Positions 24,737 to 33,200 of a DNA stretch of 41,979 nucleotides are shown here, in pieces. Both the position numbers and the translations under genes were made by a program. This DNA comes from Salinivirgaceae bacterium (GTDB lineage Bacteria; Bacteroidota; Bacteroidia; Bacteroidales; SZUA-534), in assembly GCA_017617355.1 (NCBI GenBank), contig JAFZWI010000007.1, positions 1-41,979 on the forward strand, written 5' to 3'. Numbering within the stretch: position 1 is the stretch's first letter; each line of letters begins with the position of its first letter. The notes beneath the pieces were generated by a model. The model did not search any database and had not been told where the DNA came from. It saw only the letters and a list, made by a program, of their open reading frames with translations.

Positions 24737-27700
24737 ATGAGTGAAGAGATTCTAAAAGCCTTAATGCAACTGTTTGCGATTATCGCAAAACAGGACGGGG
24801 GCGTAAAAGATAGCGAGATTGATTTTGTTGAGAACTTCCTGACTTCGCAACTTAGTTCCGATTTCGTGGAGGAGTATCTCGCATTGTTTTACAAACATGT
24901 CGGCATTACAGACCGCAATTCTCTGCATGAACATTCGGACGAGGAAGTCAAACTGACTTCGGTAAAGGACTCAGTTAAGATTCTTGGCATCTGCAAGAAA
25001 ATCAACAAGACACTGACCCAACAGCAGAAAGTTGTCGTTTTGGTGCGCTTGTTTGAGTTGGTGGCAGCCGACAAGCAGTTCACCGACCAGCGTATGGCCA
25101 TTATCAACACTGCGGCTGAGGTGTTCAACATATCGGCCGAAGAGTTCAAGAGCACCGAGACATTCGTTGTCAAAGAGACAGTTGAGGAACTTGACAATCC
25201 GAGCGTCCTCATCATTAACGACCACGAAACCAAACTCGAACAAGCCAAGCACATTCAGATTGAAGACCTTGACAAAGAGCTCATCATACTACAGATAAAG
25301 AGTGTTGACCTTTACTTTACGAAGTATCTCGGCTCGCACGAACTGGTGCTGAACGGACTGCCAATAAAGAGCAACAAAATCTATTTGTTCGCCAATGGTA
25401 GCGCCATTCGTTTCCCCAAAGGCAAGCCGGTGTACTATAGCGATGTTGTGTCGAAATACCTGTCGGACATTACATCGGCAAAAATCACATACAACGTCAA
25501 CGACCTTGAGTTCAAATTCAAAAACGGAAGCATCGGACTTCGCAACATCAACATGTCGGAAGAACAAGGCAAGTTGGTGGGCATTATGGGAGCCAGCGGC
25601 GCCGGCAAGACAACATTGCTGAACGTTCTGACAGGCAACGAGTGCCCGTCGCAAGGCGAAGTGCTGATAAACGGCATCAACCTTCACACCGAGAAAGACA
25701 AGATGGAAGGTGTGATTGGCTATATTCCGCAAGACGACCTTTTGATAGAGGAACTGACTGTGTATCAAAACCTTTACTTCAACGCCAAGTTATGTTTCAA
25801 GAACATGACCGACGAGGAGATAAAGGAACGCTGCGAGAAGACTCTCGCAAACCTTGGCCTGCTCGACCGTAAAGATTTGAAAGTAGGCTCACCGCTGCAC
25901 AAAACAATCAGTGGCGGTCAGCGCAAACGACTTAACATTGCGCTGGAACTTATCCGCGAACCGCCAATCCTGTTTGTCGATGAGCCGACATCGGGTTTGT
26001 CGTCGCGCGACTCAGAAAACGTGATGGACTTGCTCCGCGAGCTTGCAATGAAGGGCAAACTCGTATTTGTGGTTATCCACCAGCCGTCGTCGGAAATCTA
26101 CAAGATGTTCGATAAGATGGTAATTCTGGATACCGGTGGATACCTTATATATTATGGTAACCCGGTTGACGCCGTTTCGTACTTCAAGAAGATTGACGGA
26201 CAGCTGAACGCCGACATGGGCGAATGCCCCACTTGCGGTAACGTCAATCCGGAGTTGATATTCAACATTATCGACGCGCAGGTTGTCGATGAGTTTGGTA
26301 AATACACCAACAAGCGTAAGATAACCCCGCCCGAATGGGAGAAGAAACGCGAGTTGAGCATCATAACTCAGGTAAGCCCCGAGTTTTTGGATAAATACGC
26401 TGAGGAACAGACAAAAATCGCCAAAAGCGAAGATGACCCGCAAGAGAAGGCGCGCGAGCTTGAAAAGCTGGAAGTGAAATTCCACAAGAAATACAAGGAG
26501 TGCATTGACAAGACCAAAAGTCCCGACCTGCATGAGACTCCTCCAAAATCGTTGGACATCCCGGGCTGGTTCCAACAGGCGGCCATATATTTCCGCCGCG
26601 ATTTCCTTGCCAAGATAAGCAACACACAATATATAGTGTTGAACTTACTTGAGGCGCCAGTGTTAGGTTTAATTCTCTCATTCCTAATTAGATACATTGC
26701 CGACCCCAACTCAAAAGTCTACATATTCCGTGAGAATGCAAATATTCCAATTTACATTTTCATGAGTTTGATTGTGGCAATGTTCCTAGGCTTGATGTGC
26801 AGCGGCGAAGAAATTTTCAAAGACCAGAAGATTCTGAAGCGCGAGAAGTTCCTCAACTTGAGCCGCTCAACATATTTGGTTTCTAAAATTACCATTCTGT
26901 TCATACTGTCAGCCATACAGTCGCTTTTGTTTGTGGCTGTAGCCAATTTGATATTGGGTGTCAAGGGATTGTGGTTTGAATACTGGTGGGCGATGTTCAC
27001 CATTGCCACTTTCTCGAATATGGTCGGCTTGAACCTGTCATCAGCATTTAACTCGGCGGTAACCATTTACATTATGATTCCGTTGGTCATGATTCCGCAG
27101 ATGGCATTGGGTGGTGCCATGTTCAGCTTCGACAAACTGAACCGCGCCATAGGCAGTATTGAAGGTGTTCCGCCTGTCTGCGAATTCATAGCGACACGCT
27201 GGGTTTACGAAGGCTTGGTTGTGCGCCAGTTCAAAGACAACAAATTTGAGAAAAACTTCTACAATATTGAACAAGCCATTTACGAGGCCGATTTCAAAAA
27301 CGTTTACTACCTGCCCGAGCTGAAAGAACGCGTTGACTATTGTTCGTCGGTAGATATCAAAGACTTGCAGACAAAAGAAGACATTGAAGACTACAAATGG
27401 AAAATGGCTCTGCTGAAGAACGAGCTCTCGAAAGAGATGAAGCGCGTTCCGGGTATCGAGTTCAACTATCTTGACGAGCTTACGGTTGACAAATTCACGC
27501 CTAACATCGGCATGGAGACCAAAGAGTACATAAGCAAACTCGACAGATACTATACCGAGTTATCGACCAACGCAAGCGCTCGTAAAGAGGCTATTATCAA
27601 CTATTGGGACAGCAAGAGCGACGGCTCGTACCAACGTTTCCGCCAGGAGTATCACAACGAGGCCACAACTGACATTGTCCGCAACATCTACGAGAAAAAC

Positions 27701-27940
27701 AAGATAAAATCGTACAAGGACCACCTGATTCAACAGGTTGACCCGATATTTGAGAAACCATGGGTTAGAAACGTCTTCGACTACCGCGCGCAATTCTTTG
27801 CCCCGACGAAGCATTTCCTCGGCCACACATTCGACACTTTCTGGTTCAATATGTGGGTGGTATGGCTGATGACAGCGTTCTGCTACGTAGCACTATATTA
27901 CGATTGGTTGAAGCGTTTTATGGATTTATTCCAGAAATAA
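24737..27940 (+). CDS. TerB-like/ABCG-type ABC transporter fusion with large extracytoplasmic loop
   Basis: 1067 residues. Residues 1-135 resemble a TerB-like helical domain (MQLFAIIAKQDGGVKDSEID; VRLFELVAADKQFTDQRMA). A beta-rich segment (about 185-240) follows. The ATPase (about 250-470) has Walker A GASGAGKTT, signature ISGGQRKRLNIALEL, Walker B ILFVDEPTSGL and H-loop VVIHQPSSEIYKMF; it is most like the ABCG/White group. A CPTCG motif and a charged linker (about 495-615) precede ABC2-type membrane helices (from about 633). An unusually long loop (about 860-1030) separates the fifth-to-last part from the final helix near 1036-1055. FHA-ABCG fusions such as Mycobacterium Rv1747 show that this transporter class can carry regulatory N-terminal domains. 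Export substrate unknown. Confidence 0.9.
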   Translation: MSEEILKALMQLFAIIAKQDGGVKDSEIDFVENFLTSQLSSDFVEEYLALFYKHVGITDRNSLHEHSDEEVKLTSVKDSVKILGICKKINKTLTQQQKVVVLVRLFELVAADKQFTDQRMAIINTAAEVFNISAEEFKSTETFVVKETVEELDNPSVLIINDHETKLEQAKHIQIEDLDKELIILQIKSVDLYFTKYLGSHELVLNGLPIKSNKIYLFANGSAIRFPKGKPVYYSDVVSKYLSDITSAKITYNVNDLEFKFKNGSIGLRNINMSEEQGKLVGIMGASGAGKTTLLNVLTGNECPSQGEVLINGINLHTEKDKMEGVIGYIPQDDLLIEELTVYQNLYFNAKLCFKNMTDEEIKERCEKTLANLGLLDRKDLKVGSPLHKTISGGQRKRLNIALELIREPPILFVDEPTSGLSSRDSENVMDLLRELAMKGKLVFVVIHQPSSEIYKMFDKMVILDTGGYLIYYGNPVDAVSYFKKIDGQLNADMGECPTCGNVNPELIFNIIDAQVVDEFGKYTNKRKITPPEWEKKRELSIITQVSPEFLDKYAEEQTKIAKSEDDPQEKARELEKLEVKFHKKYKECIDKTKSPDLHETPPKSLDIPGWFQQAAIYFRRDFLAKISNTQYIVLNLLEAPVLGLILSFLIRYIADPNSKVYIFRENANIPIYIFMSLIVAMFLGLMCSGEEIFKDQKILKREKFLNLSRSTYLVSKITILFILSAIQSLLFVAVANLILGVKGLWFEYWWAMFTIATFSNMVGLNLSSAFNSAVTIYIMIPLVMIPQMALGGAMFSFDKLNRAIGSIEGVPPVCEFIATRWVYEGLVVRQFKDNKFEKNFYNIEQAIYEADFKNVYYLPELKERVDYCSSVDIKDLQTKEDIEDYKWKMALLKNELSKEMKRVPGIEFNYLDELTVDKFTPNIGMETKEYISKLDRYYTELSTNASARKEAIINYWDSKSDGSYQRFRQEYHNEATTDIVRNIYEKNKIKSYKDHLIQQVDPIFEKPWVRNVFDYRAQFFAPTKHFLGHTFDTFWFNMWVVWLMTAFCYVALYYDWLKRFMDLFQK

Positions 27941-28003
27941 CACAAAACATATAATTGAATAGCAAAAAAGATTATTTTTATCGCACAAAAAAAACGTTTG
28001 TTC

Positions 28004-28921
28004 ATGAATAGAAAAATCACAACTCTGTTGTCAATCTTAATAGCAGGAAGCTCTCTATTAATGATTGATTGTAGCGGAAACGGAAGCAAAAAAACTGACG
28101 ATATGTCAATTCCTGATTCGATTTTTGAAAACAAGCCATTGCTTATTTCAAAAGAGGCAATGAACGATATCATCGACAACATATCGTCGCCGGTGGAAAT
28201 GGCCGCACTGATAAAATCGGCCGGCGCACCGTTCAACCAGAAGTATTTAGCGCAGACAAACAATGTTGACAACCTCAACACCAACTTCAAACAGGCTTTG
28301 AACCTTGGCGTTTACGGTTGCGACCTTGGTTATTTGAACATGTACGAGAAAACAGGCTCAATTATGGTGAGCATGACAGCCATAAAGAAACTTGCCGACG
28401 AGCTGCGCATAGGCCAGTTCTTCGATTTCAACACCATTAAACGTCTGGCTACAAACAATGAGAACCTTGACTCGCTGATGTACATATCGGTAGCAAGTTT
28501 CAACAACATGGACGAATTCCTGCGCGAAAGCAACCGCAGCAACATCAGCGCACTACTTGTAACAGGCATGTGGATTGAAGGTATGTATCTTGCCTGCCAA
28601 GTGGTTAAAGAGAATCCGGAGCGCACCGTTATTGAGCGTATCGGTGACTCAAAAATGGTGCTTAACAGCTTGATTCTTATCTTGAGAAACTACAAGAGTG
28701 ACCCCGCTTTCGCAAATCTTGTAAAAGAAATTGAGAAGATTAAGAAAGAGTACGAGGCTGTAACGGTAAGATACGAAGCCGGTGAGCCTGAGGCGAAAGA
28801 AGTTGACGGCATGCTTATCATCATTCAGAATGACAAACAGATAGTAGATATTTCTGACGAGACTTTGGCTAACATTACCGTTGCCATTGAAAATGCCCGT
28901 AACATGATAATCAATTTGTAG
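28004..28921 (+). CDS. Exported (probable lipo-) protein of the CheR-Sia-ABCG cluster, unknown function
   Basis: 305 residues from MNRKITTLLSILIAGSSLL with a Cys at about 23 (LLMIDCSGNGSKK); Asp before the Cys is atypical, so lipidation is uncertain. The mature protein is mostly helical, with SSPVEMAALIKSAGAPFNQKYL-type and NLGVYGCDLGYLNMYEKTG segments, VTGMWIEGMYLACQVV and a helical C-terminus. No family name recalled. An alternative ATG lies two codons upstream (27998). It follows the transporter by 63 bases and is separated from the next exported protein by one base, which argues that both work with the transporter at the envelope. Confidence 0.78.
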   Translation: MNRKITTLLSILIAGSSLLMIDCSGNGSKKTDDMSIPDSIFENKPLLISKEAMNDIIDNISSPVEMAALIKSAGAPFNQKYLAQTNNVDNLNTNFKQALNLGVYGCDLGYLNMYEKTGSIMVSMTAIKKLADELRIGQFFDFNTIKRLATNNENLDSLMYISVASFNNMDEFLRESNRSNISALLVTGMWIEGMYLACQVVKENPERTVIERIGDSKMVLNSLILILRNYKSDPAFANLVKEIEKIKKEYEAVTVRYEAGEPEAKEVDGMLIIIQNDKQIVDISDETLANITVAIENARNMIINL

Positions 28922-28922
28922 T

Positions 28923-29351
28923 ATGAAGAAATTAGTCAGCATAATATCTGTAATACTTTTGTCGCTTAGCTTCTACCACGCATCAGCGCAATCTGACGAC
29001 TTGGTGAACGTATGCGCCTTAGGTATCGGCAATGCCACCTATCTGAAGGATTTCAAGGTGAAACTTCCGGCAAGCGTGGCAAACGCCCCGTCGACAAAAT
29101 TCAATGTAATTTTGAACAAAGGCACATTGTACAAATTCACTGTCTGCAACGCCGAAGGTTATGAGGGAAAGGCTGTTATAAAGCTTACTGAAGGCCCAAA
29201 CGTGCTGGGTACCAACCTTAAACCCGACGGCTCGTTCCAGGATGCTGTAGGTTTCCAATGCAACAAAACCGGAATGTATATTCTGACCTGCGGTTTTAAA
29301 GGAGGCAAAGAAGGGGCCGCAGTAGTGATTATGTCGTATATGAATAAATAA
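28923..29351 (+). CDS. Small secreted protein, last gene of the cluster
   Basis: 142 residues. A signal peptide (MKKLVSIISVILLSLSFYHA, cleaved near ASAQ) leads a mature beta-rich domain of about 118 residues (KFNVILNKGTLYKFTVCNAE, GKAVIKLTEGPNVLGTNL, MYILTCGFKGGKEGAAVVIM) that looks like a small jelly-roll or immunoglobulin-like fold. No known family. It starts one base after the preceding stop and is followed by a terminator, so it closes the operon. Confidence 0.78.
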   Translation: MKKLVSIISVILLSLSFYHASAQSDDLVNVCALGIGNATYLKDFKVKLPASVANAPSTKFNVILNKGTLYKFTVCNAEGYEGKAVIKLTEGPNVLGTNLKPDGSFQDAVGFQCNKTGMYILTCGFKGGKEGAAVVIMSYMNK

Positions 29352-29372
29352 TTAAAATTTTTCATAGTGATG

Positions 29373-29407
29373 AGAGGATGTTTTTCGAAAGGAAGGCATC
29401 CTTTTTT
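29373..29407 (+). terminator. Terminator at the end of the cluster
   Basis: AGGATG (29375-29380) pairs with CATCCT (29397-29402), a 16-base internal part with TTTCGAAA, then a T6 run. It lies 20 bases past the last stop of the operon. Confidence 0.75.
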
Positions 29408-29423
29408 GTTTGGCAACTAGTTA

Positions 29424-29498
29424 GTTACAAGTGACAAGTTATAAGTTATAAGTTGCAAGACATAAGGCAAAAGTGAATTACGAATTATGAATTACGAG
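29424..29498. repeat. AT-rich dispersed intergenic repeats
   Basis: Two motifs occur side by side: GTTACAAGTGACAAGTTATAAGTTATAAGTT-like units (29424-29456, similar to 9770-9818) and GAATTACGAATTATGAATTAC (29475-29495, the reverse complement of the tract before recO). Nothing else is seen in the 218-base gap except the terminator. Confidence 0.5.
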
Positions 29499-29569
29499 AA
29501 ATGGTATTGTGCGGATATGGTACTCACTGCGGCTAAACATCTAAACATTTCACTTTCAACACAAGAATT

Positions 29570-30106
29570 ATGGAGATTTTCTGCAAACTGAATCCAGGTT
29601 TTGACTCTGAAATAATTCGCAACGCTATGGAGTATGCGGCAAAATGCCACATTGGCACAAACCACATCTACGACGGCCACCCATACACCATACATCTAAA
29701 AATGGTTTACGATTTCGGTTGCAAGTTTGCCTATCTGCTAAAAAAAGAGGAGATTGACACAGCGCTTGCCGCCTGCTGGACACATGACACCATTGAAGAC
29801 ACGCGCCAGACCTACAACGATGTGAAAAAGCAATGCGGCACCGACATTGCCGAGGTGGTTTACGCTTTAACCAACGAGAAAGGCCGCACCCGCGCCGAAC
29901 GCGCCAACGAGAAATACTACCAAGGCATACGCGAAAACGAGGTGGCAACATTTGTTAAACTCTGCGACCGCCTTGCCAACACCTCATACTCCGCCGCCCA
30001 TAACCAGAAAATGATTGAAACCTACCGAAACGAGATGCCGCACTTCTGCCAGACAATCTACAACGCGCGGTTTGAACCGATGTTTGAGGAGCTGAAACGG
30101 CTATAG
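29570..30106 (+). CDS. RelA/SpoT-like HD-domain hydrolase (small alarmone-hydrolase type)
   Basis: 178 residues with an HD-type metal site: AAKCHIGTNHIYDGHPYTIH (first His region), CWTHDTIEDTRQTYNDVKKQ (HD pair and Glu-Asp), and KLCDRLANTSYS (final Asp). This order matches the hydrolase domain of SpoT/RelA and metazoan MESH1, which remove pyrophosphate from (p)ppGpp. No synthetase or TGS/ACT domains are present. The length fits a stand-alone hydrolase. Substrate could be another nucleotide, since many HD proteins have diverged. It is a single gene followed by a small terminator. Confidence 0.83.
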   Translation: MEIFCKLNPGFDSEIIRNAMEYAAKCHIGTNHIYDGHPYTIHLKMVYDFGCKFAYLLKKEEIDTALAACWTHDTIEDTRQTYNDVKKQCGTDIAEVVYALTNEKGRTRAERANEKYYQGIRENEVATFVKLCDRLANTSYSAAHNQKMIETYRNEMPHFCQTIYNARFEPMFEELKRL

Positions 30107-30146
30107 CGCGCCATTATTCCGCAAAGAGTTAAGTGTTAATTTTCAG

Positions 30147-30167
30147 CGGAAAAATTCCGTTTTTTTC
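30147..30167 (+). terminator. Short terminator after HD hydrolase
   Basis: CGGAA (30147-30151) pairs with TTCCG (30155-30159) and is followed by eight Ts, 40 bases past the stop. Confidence 0.6.
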
Positions 30168-30180
30168 TCACCTCTCCCCT

Positions 30181-30204
30181 ATAGCCAATCCATATTTTGG
30201 CTAT
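30181..30204. promoter_or_regulatory. Perfect 8-bp inverted repeat upstream of the large secreted protein
   Basis: ATAGCCAA (30181-30188) and TTGGCTAT (30197-30204) flank an 8-base spacer, 78 bases before the ATG at 30282. It could be an operator or a leader hairpin; no T run follows, so it is not a terminator. Confidence 0.4.
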
Positions 30205-30281
30205 CTTGTGTAGTTGTTTTTCGCACACACTAACACAACTATATTATCACTAAACTAAACTTAAATTAAAATTTTACGAGT

Positions 30282-33200
30282 ATGAAAACCAAACATTTAC
30301 TTAAAAGGACATGCCTAAGCTTGGCGCTTTTGATTGGAGCTGGAACGGCTTGGGGAGCGGTGGGAACAAAAACCGAAGGTTTTGAAACAGCTACTGCAGG
30401 AAGTGCTTATCAAGGAACAGTAACTGTTACTACTGACAAAAGTGACTGTGGAATTGGTTGGGAAATTTATTATGGATGCGTTAGCACAAGTAGCAAGATT
30501 AGTGGGATTAATTCCGCTGCTATTAGGTTATATAAAAGTGACAAAGACAATGATTATGGTTACATAAAAACAACCACAGCAATAGATGGGTTGTCAAAAG
30601 TAACCTTCAATGCAAAATCTGCAACTTCAGGTGACGCAAAAATAAAAGTCCACATATTGTATTCAGCAAACAATACAGTTTGGGACACAATAAAAAGTGA
30701 TACGACATTCGCATCGTCAAGCAAAAGCTATTCTTTTAATATTCCAAATGGTGGCAAATACTTTCAGATAGCCATTTCAAAAAATTCAATAAAGCCTTCA
30801 AAAAACATACAATTAACTATTGATGATGTTGTATTCACATACACATACACAGACGAAACCGACCCTGAATTAAGCATTGCTTCTGAACCTTTAGCTATAA
30901 AAGGTAAAAGCATAGATTTTTCAGTTACGGCAACTGAAGATTGCAAAGTTTATTATAAAGCTGTTGCACATGAAACGGAAGTCCCAAGTGCTGATGATGT
31001 TATTGCGACAAACACATATACACAATGTGCCGAAAATGAAGCAACCACTGTGACTGTAAGTGGATTAACAAAAGCCACAACTTACAATATTTATTTTGTA
31101 GCAGTTGATGATGCTGGCAACTACAAAGAAGTTCCATACTCAAAAACAAATGTTACAACACTTTCTACATGGTCCGAGGTAACAACTGTTTCGTCAAACA
31201 AACTATACAGTGGCGAATCGGCCACCATTGAATGGACAACTGAGGATATTGCTGCCGATGCTAATGTTAAGATTGAATTGTATAATGGCACAGAATGGAG
31301 CACACTTGTTGCCTCAACAGCCAACGATGGCTCGGAAAACATTACAATAGATGCCAACACTGCATATGGAACAAAATACAAACTGCGTGTTTCTCTTGTA
31401 AGCGATGAAACCATATCTGCTGAAAGTGAGGAATTTAGCATTATCCCGAGCATTACCATAAATGAACTGCTAACTAACATTGGTAGCAATGGTGAATCGA
31501 ACTACAAAAGCAAAGTTGTAAGGGTTAAAGGATTGGTAACGGGCATAAAAAACAATTCATACCGTAACATTATATTACAAAATGGGAATTCTGCTATTTA
31601 CGTTCAATATTGCGACAAATACAATGACACACACGTTTCAATAGGCGATAGTGTTTATGTCGAAGGCAAAGTTTTGTATTACAATAATGGTAAATTCTTA
31701 GCTATTGGAACGAACAGCAGCCATGCTCAAGTAACAATTATCAATCATGACAATAACTTACCAGAACCAACAATTGTATCCTTAGCAGATGTTCACTCAA
31801 CCGCATTTTTAGGCAAAATTGTTAAATTACAAGGTGTTACTTATAATGGAACAAAAAAATATTTACAAAACAGCACTGATACAATTGGATTTTATAGCAA
31901 TATGTGCCAAAATAATGTAACACTATTATCTAATAGGAAATACGATATTATTGGTGCAATAGGATATTATAGTGATTATCAAATTTGGCCCAGGTCATTT
32001 GACACCGCCGCAGTAAGCTACACTGGCAAAGACAGAACCTACACAATTGACGACATCTACTTATATAGCAATGACACAACATTGTCTGCATTGACAATAG
32101 GAGGAAAATCTGTAAATATGGATTTCCAAAAGAAAGCAGATACTGTATTTTTTGTCAACTTCAACAACTGCAAAGGCATTGCAGCCACTGCTAACCACGC
32201 CAAAGCAAGAATACTTACTGTTAAGGTGAACGGCAATGCAGTCGCTACAGCCGACTTGGCAACCAAAACTCTTAAGGAAAACGACATTGTTTCAATAACC
32301 GTAGAAGCTGAGGACGGCACTGTAGGAACCCGCGACATAAGGATATTGAAAGATTTGCGTTCGTTTAGTTTTGCCGAATTGCAAAACAGCACATTCAACA
32401 CCAACAACACAATCAGTCTCAGCTGGACACAACAAAAAGTGGACAATTTCGACTTGTATTTTACAGCCGGTGAAATCAGCGTGAAACTTAATGACAATGT
32501 GCTTACCTCAACAAATACAACATTAAACTACACTGTATCCAATGGTATTTACGGGACAGGTTACATAAAAGCCGTGGCCACTGCCGACAACGAGGCACTT
32601 GACAGTCTTGCCGTAACAATTAATGACACTCAAGCTCCAGCGGCTTTGAAACTCGCCCCAGCAAATGCAGCGACAAATGTTGCGACAAATGTCAATCTTA
32701 TTATCAGCTTTGACGAGGCCGTTAAAGTAGCCGAAGAAGCAAAAATGAAAGCCAACACTGTTGAAGCCAAGATTGTTGTCATAAACGACACCGCTATAAA
32801 GGCATACTTCGAGAAGTTGGATTATGCAACTGAATACACCGTAACACTTCCGGCTGGCTCTGTTACCGATGCCGCAGGCAACACTCCGACACTGAACTGG
32901 AAGTTCACAACCAGACCACAACCTGTTCCGGAATTGTTCTTCAGCGAGTATTGCTCTGGTTCTGGACAAAATAAATACTACGAGATTTACAATCCGAAAG
33001 ATGAAGATGTTGATTTAAGCGAATACTTAATAATGATAGAAAAAGATGGTAAGGGAAAATGGGAAAAAGGCTTATTGAATCTACAAGGTATTATACTATC
33101 AGAAAATGTATATATAGTGGCTATTAAAGATAACCGAACTGATTCATTGATAAAAGCAAATGCAGATATATTGACTAGCAACACCACAAGCTTCAGCGGC

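Noticed and set aside
29424-29498. Possible CRISPR array in the repeated AT-rich tract
   Set aside because: Units are short, imperfect and lack spacers of constant length; they match dispersed intergenic repeats found elsewhere in the window, and no cas genes are present.
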